50,664 nt of DNA from Candidatus Paracaedibacter symbiosus. Lineage in GTDB: Bacteria > Pseudomonadota > Alphaproteobacteria > Paracaedibacterales > Paracaedibacteraceae. Of this stretch, positions 9,048-18,688 are shown piece after piece. The notes beneath the pieces are model-generated. The model saw only the letters and a list, made by a program, of their open reading frames with translations. It had not been told where the DNA came from and made no database searches. Within the stretch, counting starts at the first letter, position 1. Each line of letters starts with the position of its first letter. The DNA lies in contig NZ_JQAK01000001.1 in the NCBI RefSeq assembly GCF_000757605.1, forward strand, positions 446,563 through 497,226, read 5' to 3'. Both the position numbers and the translations under genes were made by a program.

Positions 9048-9085
9048 AACCTCTTGAGCCCAGCCAGGGGGTTGCTCTTTTCTTG
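9048..9085 (+). terminator. Possible terminator after the secreted gene
   Basis: AACCTCTTG (9048-9056) pairs with CAGGGGGTT (9065-9073), including G-T wobbles, and is followed by GCTCTTTTCTTG. It is about 105 bases after the stop at 8942. The rest of the 8943-9267 gap shows no gene. Confidence 0.4.
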
Positions 9086-9267
9086 TTTATTGTCATCTGA
9101 CGTCAGGGCTTATCTTCTTTGAAAAAGAGAGAGGGAAATTTGCCAGGCTAAAAAGACAAAATAGACTTATCTAGATAGGGGTTCGACAATCTCAGATACC
9201 ACGACAGAATCTAATCAGTGATGATTGGTTGGGTAAATTAACTTAAAAGGATTTTTTAAAAGCGATT

Positions 9268-9354
9268 TGGTGCCCTCGGGGAGACTCGAACTCCCACGTC
9301 TGTACAGACAACAGATTTTGAGTCTGCCGCGTCTACCAATTCCGCCACAAGGGC
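9268..9354 (-). tRNA. tRNA-Leu (anticodon CAA)
   Basis: Minus-strand acceptor GCCCTTG (9354-9348) pairs with CGAGGGC, then discriminator A and encoded CCA (9270-9268). The anticodon loop CTCAAAA gives CAA, reading UUG. A long variable arm (TGTCTGTACAGACG region) marks it as class II, and the T-loop is TTCGAGT. Length 87 nt with CCA. Confidence 0.96.
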
Positions 9355-9565
9355 ACTTAAACTAAAAAGCATATCTATGGGTATATCGATAAGTCGGCCT
9401 AAGGTCAACATAAAAATTATGCTTTTTATAAAATTTTGAGGCATACTATTTTTCATCTTTATTGTAAAAAGAACTTATCCATATTACATAAGTAGAGTAG
9501 TGATGAGGGATGATCTCTTGTTAAAGCTCATCCGATAGAGATCCAACGAAAATAAGGAAACAGCA

Positions 9566-10168
9566 TTGGAACAAGTGAATACTCAATTAACACCTCGGTT
9601 TTATCAATGGTTTTTGGCTAAAACGCAATCCCCTTATGCCACCTGGTTATTAAACATTGTTTCATTTTTAGAAAGCTCCGTTTTCCCAATTCCCCCGGAT
9701 ATCATGCTGATCCCGATGATCATTGCTGACCGGGCCAAGGCGTGGCTTTTAGCTTTTACCTGTACGGTTTCATCTGTGGTTGGTGGTCTTGTTGGTTATG
9801 CAATTGGGTTTTATTTATTTGAGACCATTGGCATGTGGATTATTCAAAAATATTCATTGGAAAGTGCCTTCGCTAACTTCCAAACTTTATTTCAAGAATA
9901 TGGCTTTTGGATTATCCTCCTTAAAGGCGCAACCCCAATTCCTTATAAACTTGTCGCTATTGCCGGGGGCGCAACTGGTCTTAGCCTGTGGCAGTTTGTC
10001 TTAGCCTCCATCATCAGTCGCTCGATTCGCTTCTTTATGCTGGCAACCTGTTTTTATTTCCTAGGCGATAAAGCAAAAGATTTTATTAGCAAAAACCTAA
10101 CCCTTGTTTTTATTGGATTTTTTGTTACACTATTTTTAGGATTCCTCGCTTTTAAGTTAGTATTCTAA
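9566..10168 (+). CDS. yqaA: YqaA/DedA-family membrane protein
   Basis: A 200-aa inner-membrane protein of the SNARE-associated (DedA/VTT) superfamily, YqaA subgroup. Seen are the early FLESSVFPIPPDIMLIP segment, a glycine-rich GGLVGYAIGFYLFE helix, and the conserved GATPIPYKLVAIAGGATGL stretch that forms the re-entrant part. DedA proteins are lipid scramblase/flippase-like and needed for envelope integrity; the exact substrate of YqaA proteins is not settled. The start is a TTG, chosen because AAGGAAA sits five bases upstream and no ATG fits. Its stop overlaps the dsbB ATG by one base, so the two are coupled. The yqaA-dsbB pairing is common in alphaproteobacteria. Confidence 0.88.
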   Translation: MEQVNTQLTPRFYQWFLAKTQSPYATWLLNIVSFLESSVFPIPPDIMLIPMIIADRAKAWLLAFTCTVSSVVGGLVGYAIGFYLFETIGMWIIQKYSLESAFANFQTLFQEYGFWIILLKGATPIPYKLVAIAGGATGLSLWQFVLASIISRSIRFFMLATCFYFLGDKAKDFISKNLTLVFIGFFVTLFLGFLAFKLVF

Positions 10169-10647
10169 TGCTACAAAAAATATTGAGTCGGCAATTTTTT
10201 CTTAAAACTATAGAAAGCATTGCCACTCTCGCTCTCCTCACTGCCTTTATTGCTGAATACGCTTTTGGTATCCAGCCTTGCCCTCTTTGCCTTTATGAAC
10301 GCTATGTCTATGCCGCCCTTATAATTCTGGGTATTATAGATAGTTTCTGGTATCATCCCGCCCTTTTTTACTTGGTCCTGGTTGTCATTCTAGGTGGCAT
10401 TGGATTGAGTTTCTACCACGTAGGGGTGGAACTTCATTGGTGGCAAGCGCCCAGTTCTTGCGTTGGCATTAGTGGCATTTCTGCGGGGAATTTTGAAGAT
10501 TTTGAGGCACAGTTCATGCAAAAGCCCGTTGTGCGTTGTGATCAAATCACCTGGGTTATCTTCGACGTTTCAGCCACCATCTGGAATATGCTTTTGTTTT
10601 GTGCTATGGGACTTTATGCCTTGATAGTCAAATTTAAATCATGTTAG
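10168..10647 (+). CDS. dsbB: Disulfide bond formation protein DsbB
   Basis: A 159-aa four-helix inner-membrane protein that reoxidises DsbA and passes electrons to ubiquinone. The first periplasmic loop has the active pair CPLC (C38/C41), followed by the expected YERY-type context; the second loop has C98 and C124, the pair that interacts with DsbA. Overlaps yqaA by one base. Its presence fits the cysteine-rich secreted protein encoded at 24131-25276, which would need periplasmic oxidation if it passes through the Sec route (inference). Confidence 0.92.
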   Translation: MLQKILSRQFFLKTIESIATLALLTAFIAEYAFGIQPCPLCLYERYVYAALIILGIIDSFWYHPALFYLVLVVILGGIGLSFYHVGVELHWWQAPSSCVGISGISAGNFEDFEAQFMQKPVVRCDQITWVIFDVSATIWNMLLFCAMGLYALIVKFKSC

Positions 10648-10652
10648 GTTCG

Positions 10653-10810
10653 TACTCAAAATACGAGAAGAAATCGATTTCTGACTTCGCATCTTTGGGC
10701 TCACTTTTATCTTGGCACTCCTTAAAGAGGGCTACTATTCGCGTCGCGTCAAAATAAAAGTCACCTTAAATCTGCTTGCCATAATCTCGAATTTTCAAGT
10801 ATTTTGAGTA
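10653..10810. repeat. Small inverted-repeat element, copy 1 (~158 bp)
   Basis: TACTCAAAATAC (10653-10664) is repeated perfectly in reverse complement as GTATTTTGAGTA (10799-10810). The outermost TA could be a target duplication, leaving 10-bp ends, as for IS630/mariner-type derivatives. The interior resembles the element at 42883-43047: both have ATTTCT, then CATCTTTGGG, CTTGG, TCACCT-AAAT and ATAAT in the same order and similar spacing. It fills the dsbB-pheS gap and has no coding capacity. The two copies have different outer ends, so the class is unsettled (MITE, or a structured RNA). Confidence 0.6.
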
Positions 10811-10899
10811 TATGACAACTGATATAAGTTGATTTTTGAGTCATCTCATTCCTTGTGAGAGACAAAAAACCAAATAATGAATGGGAGTAAACAGGTTCC

Positions 10900-11940
10900 A
10901 TGTCGCAAGACCTGAACCATTGGCAACAGCAAATTGCAGCGTGCCAATCACTAAAACAGCTGGATGACTTACGCGTTCATCTTATTGGAAAGACGGGTGT
11001 TATTACCGGCCTTTTGAAAGGGTTGGGTGCGCTCAGCTTTGAAGAACGCCGGGAAAAAGGCGCTGAAATCAACCAACTCAAAGACAGTGTTCAAGCATTG
11101 CTAGAGGTAAAGAAAACTGATCTGGTTGAGTTTGAGTTGCAGCAACGTTTAAAGCACGAAAGTGTTGATGTCACCCTTTCCCCGCGCCCAGAGCACCTGG
11201 GTACGATTCACCCTGTCTCCCGAACGATTGATGAGATTGTCGCGTACTTTTCACAGTTTGGCTTTACCGTTGCCACAGGACCGGACATTGAGGATGAAGA
11301 GCACAACTTCAACGCCCTCAATATCCCAGCGCATCACCCAGCACGTCAGTCCCACGATACTTTTTATTTGCCAAATCAAGATGGTATTGTGAAGTTGCTG
11401 CGCACCCATACATCGCCCGTGCAAATCCGCACAATGAAGAATGAATCATTGCCGCTTCGCATCCTGGCGCCAGGACGCACCTATCGTTGCGACCATGATG
11501 CAACGCACACACCGATGTTCCATCAAATTGAAGGTCTTGTGATTGAAAAAAATATTCACATGGGTCATTTAAAAAGCTGCCTGATTGATTTTTGCCGTCA
11601 CTTTTTTGAGGTCGATAAACTCCCTGTGCGCTTTCGACCAAGCTTTTTCCCCTTCACGGAACCTTCCGCTGAAATGGATATTGGGTGTGATCGTAGCAAT
11701 GGTACCATGAAAATTGGGGAAGGCCGTGATTGGCTTGAGATTTTAGGGTGCGGCATGGTTCACCCTAATGTGTTAAAAAACTGTGGGATTGACTCCGATG
11801 TCTACCAGGGATTTGCCTTTGGAATGGGTGTCGAACGAGTGGCGATGTTGAAATATGGTATTCCTGACATTCGCCTTTTCTATGAATCAGATACACGCTG
11901 GTTAAGCCATTACGGTTTTTCCCCCTTCACCGGTTCGTAA
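10900..11940 (+). CDS. pheS: Phenylalanyl-tRNA synthetase alpha subunit
   Basis: A 346-aa class II aminoacyl-tRNA synthetase subunit carrying the catalytic core. The N-terminal ~85 residues form the tRNA-binding helical arm. Then come the [11 protein letters not shown] start of the catalytic domain, [13 protein letters not shown] with the DTFYL sequence, the motif 2 arginine region ([18 protein letters not shown]), and motif 3 [18 protein letters not shown]. Acts as alpha2-beta2 with PheT, whose gene starts 16 bases downstream. A T-box-like leader was not seen; the upstream gap is occupied by the small inverted-repeat element. Confidence 0.96.
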   Translation: MSQDLNHWQQQIAACQSLKQLDDLRVHLIGKTGVITGLLKGLGALSFEERREKGAEINQLKDSVQALLEVKKTDLVEFELQQRLKHESVDVTLSPRPEHLGTIHPVSRTIDEIVAYFSQFGFTVATGPDIEDEEHNFNALNIPAHHPARQSHDTFYLPNQDGIVKLLRTHTSPVQIRTMKNESLPLRILAPGRTYRCDHDATHTPMFHQIEGLVIEKNIHMGHLKSCLIDFCRHFFEVDKLPVRFRPSFFPFTEPSAEMDIGCDRSNGTMKIGEGRDWLEILGCGMVHPNVLKNCGIDSDVYQGFAFGMGVERVAMLKYGIPDIRLFYESDTRWLSHYGFSPFTGS

Positions 11941-11956
11941 GGCAGAGTCTAAAAAA

Positions 11957-14344
11957 ATGAAATTCACATTATCCTGGTTGAAAGACCACCTAGAAACTGA
12001 TGCATCTTTAGAAGAAATTTGCGTTAAACTTGTTGAACTCGGCCTTGAAGTTGAAGGAGTAGATAACCCTGCAGACAAATTAAAAGGATTTGTTGTCGGT
12101 CAGGTCAGCGTCCATGGCAAACATCCAAATGCTGATCGCCTTAGCCTCTGTCAAGTTGATATTGGCAAGAGTGAGTTGGTACAAGTTGTTTGTGGCGCAA
12201 CGAATGTCCGCCAAGGAATGAAAGTTGTTTTTGCTGGCATCGGTACTGTTATTCCGGTCACGGGAGAGGCTCTGAAAAAGGGTAAAATTCGGGACGTTGA
12301 AAGCTTTGGTATGATGTGTTCTGCAGGGGAGTTGCTCCTTGGCGAAGATCGCGATGGTATTATGGACCTGGTGACAGACGCTTTGCCAGGCACCCCTATT
12401 ATCGACGTATTGAACCTGAATGATTCCGTGATTGATGTCTCCATTACCCCGAATCGCGCCGATTGTTTTGGGGTTCGCGGCATTGCACGTGACCTTGCTG
12501 CCTCCGGAATTGGCACGCTGCGCCCCCTTCCTTACAAGCCAGTAGTGGGGACGTTTGATTCTCCCCTTCAAGTGGTGATTGAGAATTCTGAAGCGTGTTC
12601 TGATTTTCGTGGTGTCTACATTAAAGGGGTCACCAATGGTCCCAGCCCCGAGTGGGTACAACGCCGACTCGAAGCCATTGGTCTTCGTCCCATCAGCGCC
12701 CTTGTTGATGTAACAAATTATCTCAGTTATGATTTGTGTCGCCCGCTCCATGTGTTTGATGCCGCTAAAATTAAAGGAAATCTCACCGTTCGCCTCTCTC
12801 AAACGGGCGAAACTTTCAATGCGCTTAATGGCAAAACCTATGAACTCAATGACCAGATGACGGTGATTGCTGCACAGACTAACATTCTTGCCACGGACAT
12901 TCTCGCCCTGGCTGGTGTTATGGGTGGTGAGGATTCAAGCTGTACCGACACCACAACCGATGTGTTTCTTGAATGTGCGTTGTTTGACCCCATCCGCACG
13001 GCTAACACTGGCCGCACGCTTAATCTACCCAGCGATGCACGCACCCGTTTTGAACGCGGTGTTGATCCGGAAAGTCAAGCTTATGGCTTGAGTGCTGCTT
13101 TAAATCTCATTCTTGACTGGTGCGGTGGGCAACCCAGCCACGTGGTCAGCGCGTTCCATACTCCGGGCACACTAGTGCCGTGGCAAGCACCGATTATTCG
13201 TCTCACCCATGAGAGGTTATTGCGCGTGGGTGGCTGCGATATCTCCATGGATGAGGCGGCGCAGATATTAACAAAGCTTGGTTTTAAGGTAACGCATACG
13301 GCGGCGCAACTAGAAGCTAAAGTTCCTTCACACCGGATGGATGTCACCAATTCAATGGATCTGATTGAAGAAATTTTGCGCCTTTACGGCTACGACAATA
13401 TTCCTGAAGTCCCCTTGCCCCAGGTAGACGTTACCGTTTTACCAAAAACCAAAGCTGATGTTAGCCGTCGGATTTTAGCCGCGCGGGGATTTTTTGAAAC
13501 TGTCAGCTGGTCCTTCTTAAGTGAAGATAGAGCCGCCTTATTTGGTGACATTGAGCCAGGCCTCAAACTCACAAATCCAATTAGCCAAGATCTTGCCATC
13601 ATGCGGCCGACGGCCCTTGCTAATCATATTGACGCTGTAGTACGTAATGCTAATCGGGGCTTAGAAAATGTTAAACTCTTCGAAGTTGGACCCCATTATA
13701 CCTTGAAGCAACAGCAGTTGGTCGCGTCCGGTATACGCAGCGGCAAAAGCCACGCCCGTCATTGGTTAGAAGCCCCCCGCTCCGTCGATGTTTATGATGC
13801 TAAAGCCGATGTTCAGGCCATTCTCACAACCCTTGGAGTTAGTGATTCTGCCTACCAAATAGAGGCATCTGCTCCAAAATATTACCATCCTGGCCGCAGC
13901 GGCTCCGTGAAGCAAGGCAATAAGACGCTTGCCTACTTTGGGGAAATTCACCCTAAGACGTTAGCCGCTTTTGAGACGGACATCCCCATGGTGGCGTTTG
14001 AAATTTTCTTGGATAACATTCATCAACCAAAGGCGAAGAAAACGAGCCTTAATTTGTCACCCTATCAAAGTGTAACGCGTGACTTTGCTTTTGTAGTAGC
14101 GTCAGATGTCAAAGCTGATGCGATCGTGCGCACCATCCAAAAGGTCGATAGACCTCTTATTTCCAGCGTACAGATTTTTGACGTCTATACGGGCGATAAA
14201 ATTGGTGATAACCTAAAATCTATCGCGGTTGAAGTTAAATTAGAACCAACAAAAGCAACCCTTACGGAGGCTGAAATCAATGATCTCAGCGACCGCATTA
14301 TTAACGCTGTTGCCAAAGCAACTGGCGCAAGTTTGAGACAGTAG
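11957..14344 (+). CDS. pheT: Phenylalanyl-tRNA synthetase beta subunit
   Basis: A 795-aa long-form beta subunit of normal length. Domains in order: an N-terminal OB-fold tRNA-binding region (about 39-147, with [15 protein letters not shown]), the B3/B4 editing domain (around 210-380, [17 protein letters not shown]), the B5 DNA-binding-like domain (about 400-475), a catalytic-like domain, and the C-terminal FDX-ACB anticodon-binding domain ending near residue 794. The editing site hydrolyses Tyr-tRNA(Phe). The gene is between pheS and lepA with short gaps (16 and 5 bases), implying one transcript. Confidence 0.96.
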   Translation: MKFTLSWLKDHLETDASLEEICVKLVELGLEVEGVDNPADKLKGFVVGQVSVHGKHPNADRLSLCQVDIGKSELVQVVCGATNVRQGMKVVFAGIGTVIPVTGEALKKGKIRDVESFGMMCSAGELLLGEDRDGIMDLVTDALPGTPIIDVLNLNDSVIDVSITPNRADCFGVRGIARDLAASGIGTLRPLPYKPVVGTFDSPLQVVIENSEACSDFRGVYIKGVTNGPSPEWVQRRLEAIGLRPISALVDVTNYLSYDLCRPLHVFDAAKIKGNLTVRLSQTGETFNALNGKTYELNDQMTVIAAQTNILATDILALAGVMGGEDSSCTDTTTDVFLECALFDPIRTANTGRTLNLPSDARTRFERGVDPESQAYGLSAALNLILDWCGGQPSHVVSAFHTPGTLVPWQAPIIRLTHERLLRVGGCDISMDEAAQILTKLGFKVTHTAAQLEAKVPSHRMDVTNSMDLIEEILRLYGYDNIPEVPLPQVDVTVLPKTKADVSRRILAARGFFETVSWSFLSEDRAALFGDIEPGLKLTNPISQDLAIMRPTALANHIDAVVRNANRGLENVKLFEVGPHYTLKQQQLVASGIRSGKSHARHWLEAPRSVDVYDAKADVQAILTTLGVSDSAYQIEASAPKYYHPGRSGSVKQGNKTLAYFGEIHPKTLAAFETDIPMVAFEIFLDNIHQPKAKKTSLNLSPYQSVTRDFAFVVASDVKADAIVRTIQKVDRPLISSVQIFDVYTGDKIGDNLKSIAVEVKLEPTKATLTEAEINDLSDRIINAVAKATGASLRQ

Positions 14345-14349
14345 CTCCA

Positions 14350-16161
14350 ATGAACAAACACGACTTAAAAAAAATTAGAAACTTTGCGATTATTGCCCAT
14401 ATCGATCATGGTAAATCTACTATGGCTGACCGCTTGATCGAATTTTGTGGAGCCATTGAATCACGGGATATGAAAGAACAAATCCTCGATTCCATGGATA
14501 TTGAACGCGAACGCGGCATCACCATTAAAGCACAAACAGTCCGGCTCCACTATAAAGCTAAAGATGGCGAGACCTATCATCTTAACTTGATGGATACACC
14601 CGGCCACGTAGACTTTGCCTATGAAGTAAGCCGGTCCCTTGCGGCATGTGAAGGGTCATTGTTGATTGTAGATGCTAGCCAAGGGGTTGAAGCACAAACG
14701 CTGGCTAACGTCTATCAAGCAATTGACAACAATCACGAAATTATTCCAGTCTTAAATAAAATTGACTTGCCAGCGGCTGAACCCGAACGTGTCCGTGCCC
14801 AAATCGAAGAAGTGATTGGCCTGGATGCAAGCGATGCGGTTTTAGCCTCCGCCAAGTCGGGAATTGGCATCCAAGATGTGCTGGAAGCCATCGTCACACG
14901 TCTGCCGTCTCCAAATGGTGACGAGGCAGCCCCGCTTCAGGCGATGCTTGTTGACAGCTGGTACGATCCGTACTTGGGTGTGATGATTTTGGTCCGCGTT
15001 AAAAACGGGGTGCTGAGTAAAGGTTCAAAGATTCGCATGATGTCCAACAAGGCTACTTATGAGGTGGAACGAGTTGGATATTTCACACCCAAACAGGTAA
15101 TGGTTGACAAGCTTTATCCGGGTGAAATGGGTTTTATCACCGCAAGTATCAAGCATGTCGCTGACTGTAACGTTGGTGATACGATCACTGAAGAACGCCG
15201 TCCAGCAACTGAACCGTTGGCTGGGTTTAAGCCTTCGATTCCTGTTGTTTTTTGCGGCCTGTTCCCCGTGGACGCAGCTGACTTTGAACGGCTTCGTGAG
15301 TGTTTAGGTAAGCTTCGCTTGAACGATGCGAGCTTCCACTACGAGGCAGAAAGTTCTGCAGCTCTTGGTTATGGGTTCCGCTGTGGTTTCTTAGGATTGC
15401 TGCACCTGGAAATTATTCAAGAACGTTTAGAACGTGAGTTTGATCTTGATCTGATTACAACGGCGCCGAGCGTTGTCTATAAAATGCACATGACCAACGG
15501 CACAATTATGGAGATGCACAATCCAGCTGACATGCCGGATGTCGTCAAAATTGATTTTATTGAAGAGCCGTGGATCAAAGCTACCATTATGGTGCCCGAT
15601 GAATATTTGGGATCCATACTGACTCTCTGTTCGGAACGCCGCGGTGTACAGATTGATTTGACCTATGCAGGCAACCGTGCCATGGCGGTTTATCGTCTGC
15701 CGCTCAACGAAGTCGTCTTTGACTTTTACGATCGCCTGAAATCCATCAGCCGTGGCTATGCGTCCTTTGATTATGTGATGGATGGGTATGAAGAAAGTGA
15801 TATTGTGAAGGTGGCAATTCTTGTGAATGGCGAGCCAGTAGATGCCCTTTCATTGATGGTTCACCATGGCAGAGCCGAATCCCGAGGCCGAATGATTTGT
15901 GAGCGCTTGAAAAATCTCATTCCAAGGCAATTGTTTAAAATTGCTATTCAAGCCGCCATTGGTGGCAAAGTAATTGCCCGAGAAACCGTTTCAGCCATGC
16001 GCAAAGACGTCACTGCTAAATGTTATGGTGGCGACATCAGCCGTAAACGCAAACTTCTCGATAAGCAAAAAGAAGGTAAGAAAAAAATGCGCCAATACGG
16101 GAATGTTGAAATCCCACAAAGCGCCTTTATTGCCGCCCTCAAAATGGGTGATAATAAATAG
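14350..16161 (+). CDS. lepA: Elongation factor 4 (LepA)
   Basis: A 603-aa translational GTPase, close to the usual 600 aa. G-domain motifs: AHIDHGKST (G1), DTPGH (G3), NKID (G4). The LepA-specific C-terminal domain is present with [20 protein letters not shown] near the end. LepA acts on ribosomes, affecting initiation and ribosome biogenesis. It begins five bases after pheT. The start region contains an eight-A run (TTA AAA AAA ATT) that keeps the frame intact, which is a useful contrast to the broken poly(A) genes elsewhere in the window. Confidence 0.96.
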   Translation: MNKHDLKKIRNFAIIAHIDHGKSTMADRLIEFCGAIESRDMKEQILDSMDIERERGITIKAQTVRLHYKAKDGETYHLNLMDTPGHVDFAYEVSRSLAACEGSLLIVDASQGVEAQTLANVYQAIDNNHEIIPVLNKIDLPAAEPERVRAQIEEVIGLDASDAVLASAKSGIGIQDVLEAIVTRLPSPNGDEAAPLQAMLVDSWYDPYLGVMILVRVKNGVLSKGSKIRMMSNKATYEVERVGYFTPKQVMVDKLYPGEMGFITASIKHVADCNVGDTITEERRPATEPLAGFKPSIPVVFCGLFPVDAADFERLRECLGKLRLNDASFHYEAESSAALGYGFRCGFLGLLHLEIIQERLEREFDLDLITTAPSVVYKMHMTNGTIMEMHNPADMPDVVKIDFIEEPWIKATIMVPDEYLGSILTLCSERRGVQIDLTYAGNRAMAVYRLPLNEVVFDFYDRLKSISRGYASFDYVMDGYEESDIVKVAILVNGEPVDALSLMVHHGRAESRGRMICERLKNLIPRQLFKIAIQAAIGGKVIARETVSAMRKDVTAKCYGGDISRKRKLLDKQKEGKKKMRQYGNVEIPQSAFIAALKMGDNK

Positions 16162-16227
16162 AGTTATTTTGATAACTTATCCTTGCAAGAACAATACGAA
16201 CTATAGCAATTTTCTGAGTTATTCCCC

Positions 16228-16247
16228 TCCTGGGTTATTCCCCAGGA
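16228..16247 (+). terminator. Small GC hairpin after lepA
   Basis: TCCTGGG / CCCAGGA with a six-base loop, about 67 bases after the lepA stop. No clear T tract follows, so it may only be a partial terminator or pause site. Confidence 0.35.
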
Positions 16248-16267
16248 AATTGCCCCTTTAAAAATCG

Positions 16268-16411
16268 TTATCCCTGCGCAGAGGGGAACAATAAAAAACT
16301 ATTCAAATAATGGCCGAGCTCGTCCTTGGGATTCGCTTTTACCCAGGCTTTTGCAACAGCAATCTGGTCAACAGTGTTATTCTCCACAACACTCTTCCGC
16401 AAGTACACTGA
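16268..16411 (-). pseudogene. Possible remnant of a solute-binding protein C-terminus
   Basis: On the minus strand a stop-closed reading frame without a start codon reads as a plausible protein end: SVVENNTVDQIAVAKAWVK, then ANPKDELGHYLNSF. The AKAWVKANP part resembles the end of glycine betaine/choline-type (OpuAC/ProX) binding proteins, which finish with 'A-x-x-WV-x-x-NP'. There is no upstream continuation; the frame closes at a TAG near 16441. Alternatively it is a chance open stretch. Low confidence. Confidence 0.3.
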
Positions 16412-16456
16412 TATAGCCAATCTAGTATAGAAGATTGGCTATATTTTTATCATTTT
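16411..16456 (+). terminator. Strong terminator, pheS-pheT-lepA region
   Basis: A perfect 13-bp stem (16411-16423 with 16432-16444: ATATAGCCAATCT / AGATTGGCTATAT), an eight-base loop, then TTTTATCATTTTTTCT. It is the clearest terminator downstream of lepA and isolates the next gene. Confidence 0.75.
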
Positions 16457-16593
16457 TTCTCCTCATGGTTAGTTTTTTTAAATAATAACAAAGGCTTTTT
16501 TTCATAAACTTCTCTTTTTTAACAAAAATTAATACTTTCCCCCTATACTTTAAAAAGTTTGATCCTCATCGATCTTCCATTGGAGAAGCCCCC

Positions 16594-17724
16594 ATGCCAT
16601 CCATTATTTTGAACGCTTTAGTTATCTTGCTAACCATTTCCTCTACATTTGCTGCAGAAAAACCAGAACATGATATTCTTTCTGACAACCCACATACTAT
16701 TATCAAAATACCAAGTGAGCATAGCGGTGCAGTTGTGCTTAAGCTATCTCCGCCTACCACCACGCCCCGAGATTATAGCGACACTTTGGAAGCTCAGTCG
16801 CAGCATAACAACGATGGAATTTTGGACAGCAATAAATCAGGGCTCGATCACATCATCATCGACACGCCAGATGAAGACAACCATCCTTCTGTATTTGATG
16901 AGTACTCTTCCGAAACAACACCACGGGGTATCAAAGCAGAAAGACTCCAATCCAGCAACAAAGCTACTGACAATGAGGAAAAAGACCTCGAAAATGGTGG
17001 CATTCTGCCGATTAACAATATGGATGATGTTGAAAATGCTGGTTGTGGTATTTGTTGCCTGAGAACCGGGCGAAGCTTAGGGAGCATCACAGCAGGTGTG
17101 AGTGGGTTCACTAAAGGGATCGGTAGTGCTTGTCGAACAGGGCTTGTGTCTCTTTCTACTTTGGGTGAGTATTCCCCAGAGGCAAAAAAATGGCTTGGTA
17201 TCACATCAACTATCGTCAGCGTAATAACGATTATCTCTGGGCAATTGGCCGATATCGCGTCCGATTGGGCGGTTGAAAACCAAAAAGCACTAAAGCAAAT
17301 TGAAGAACGAATTGCCGAAATTATAGCTCAAAGTCAAACCGCGTCCGCCTCCCCTAATCTTAAGGGAATACGCCATAAACTATCACCAAACATTCAAAAA
17401 GAATATGAGAACTTACAAGCTCGCTATGAGCATTTAACCAGTCTTACTAGTTTAGAAAGCTGGTATTTTTCATTCTCAAAATGCTGTTTACCTAACACCT
17501 ATATTGTGAGTAAAATTTTGGAATTGCTTTTTAGCGTTGGAAACCTTGTTATGATTCCTATTTCGACAATCCCTACGTGGGATCCAACAACAGCGCTGGC
17601 TTTAAATATTTGCGTTATTTCTCTGGAAGCTTTAAGTTATATATTTCAGGGAATAGCTGAGCAATCACCAACGCTCAATAAATCAATTATAAACTTGAAG
17701 AATGAGCTAGATAAGTATAGCTAG
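16594..17724 (+). CDS. Secreted/membrane-associated protein of unknown function
   Basis: A 376-aa protein I do not recognise. A Sec signal peptide is likely (MPSIILNALVILLTISSTFA, cut before AEKPE). Residues 21-145 are polar, acidic and Ser/Thr-rich and look disordered. A small cysteine cluster CGICC follows near 151, then a glycine-rich amphipathic stretch, a hydrophobic segment (ITSTIVSVITIISGQ), a basic/acidic helix suited to coiled coil (QKALKQIEERIAEIIAQ), and a second hydrophobic part near the C-terminus. Ribosome site GGAG lies about 10 bases before the ATG. The layout (signal, disordered region, membrane-active C-terminal half) would suit an exported protein that inserts into membranes, but this is inference from composition. 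Confidence 0.7.
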   Translation: MPSIILNALVILLTISSTFAAEKPEHDILSDNPHTIIKIPSEHSGAVVLKLSPPTTTPRDYSDTLEAQSQHNNDGILDSNKSGLDHIIIDTPDEDNHPSVFDEYSSETTPRGIKAERLQSSNKATDNEEKDLENGGILPINNMDDVENAGCGICCLRTGRSLGSITAGVSGFTKGIGSACRTGLVSLSTLGEYSPEAKKWLGITSTIVSVITIISGQLADIASDWAVENQKALKQIEERIAEIIAQSQTASASPNLKGIRHKLSPNIQKEYENLQARYEHLTSLTSLESWYFSFSKCCLPNTYIVSKILELLFSVGNLVMIPISTIPTWDPTTALALNICVISLEALSYIFQGIAEQSPTLNKSIINLKNELDKYS

Positions 17725-17830
17725 TTTGCTCTTCTATAGTCATCATGCTGTTCGCCCACAGGCCACAGTTATCCTTAGCCAGCGCCGGAGGAATGATTTG
17801 TTCTATTGTCGCGTACTGAGATTAAATTTA

Positions 17831-18145
17831 CTATAACTCTCGTCCAAATAACTTTTCCTCTACTTTCTCAACCTCCACCCCATAAATCTGAATTATTTTC
17901 CGAGTATTGGTGAGTCCCATCTTGATATGAATATTACTTTTGGGGATATGAAGCTTTTTACTCAGCAGGACGATTAAAGCAAGATTTGCCTTATTGTTTT
18001 CAGGAATGGCAGTGACTGAGATTTTTAATACACTCGTCCCATCCGCCTCTGCCATCATCCCTATTATTGCATTTTTGGAGGCTTTAGGAGTGAGTTTGAC
18101 AAATAGCTCAACAAAACCATCTACTTGACGCCAAGGCTGATCCAT
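17831..18145 (-). CDS. DUF167/YggU-family protein
   Basis: A 104-aa protein of the small YggU/DUF167 family. The diagnostic VKLTPKASKNAI near residue 16, the DG-(x)-LKISVTAIPENNKAN core and the KSNIHIKMGLTNTRKII segment are all present. The family adopts a small alpha/beta fold; its biochemical role is unknown. In many proteobacteria it follows yggT; here it stands alone next to tRNA-Met. Family assignment is firm, function is not. Confidence 0.88.
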   Translation of the reverse strand: MDQPWRQVDGFVELFVKLTPKASKNAIIGMMAEADGTSVLKISVTAIPENNKANLALIVLLSKKLHIPKSNIHIKMGLTNTRKIIQIYGVEVEKVEEKLFGREL

Positions 18146-18267
18146 GAAAAAATTGCTTTCGTGAAAAAATAGAAATCAACTTCACCCTACCATAAAAATA
18201 TTAACAACACTCACAAAAACAGCTTTGACATTTACGCCAAAGCTGGGTATGTTATAGGTGCAATTGG

Positions 18268-18344
18268 GGCGGAGTAGCTCAGTTGGTTAGAGCAGCGGAA
18301 TCATAATCCGCGTGTCGGGGGTTCAAGTCCCTTCTCCGCTACCA
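18268..18344 (+). tRNA. tRNA-Met (anticodon CAT, elongator)
   Basis: Acceptor GGCGGAG pairs with CTCCGCT (a G1-T72 wobble), then A and encoded CCA. The anticodon loop ATCATAA gives CAT. Overall it matches alphaproteobacterial elongator tRNA-Met. It lacks the initiator's unpaired 1-72 and GGG/CCC anticodon stem, and does not look like the lysidine tRNA-Ile. 77 nt. Confidence 0.93.
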
Positions 18345-18688
18345 TTCATTATTTTCCAAAAATCTTTCTTCCCCAGTGCTTATTTTTAACTTTAATATTT
18401 CTCGCGCCTTAAAACCGGGAATGGTTTTGAATTAAAGATAGTTTGATCATTGCTCGGTCAATGAGTGATTCTCCAACAAACGATAGAGGCTGTTTAGAAA
18501 ATCAACTGAAACAAGTAAACCAGACCAACATTACAGAGCTTATGGCTGTTGCAGGGTATAATGGAGAGAAACCAAAGTTTCTGCTCCATAATATTGTAAG
18601 ACTATCGGTGTTATCCTTAACTCTCTTCTAATCACTTCTATAAAAAACTTACAGTTATAGAGGGAGTGGTGGTACCGTAGAACCTCTA
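18345..18688. other. Intergenic, no convincing gene
   Basis: Contains a 62-codon open stretch (18443-18631, plus) with no ribosome site before either possible ATG and no recognisable family; I do not call it. No clean terminator for the minus-strand gene ending at 18689 was seen. Confidence 0.4.

Noticed and set aside
12080-12802. 240-codon minus-strand open stretch inside pheT
   Set aside because: Shadow of pheT, which is complete with all expected domains on the plus strand.
18443-18631. 62-codon open stretch after tRNA-Met
   Set aside because: No ribosome site, no recognisable sequence, and no neighbour linkage; most likely chance.
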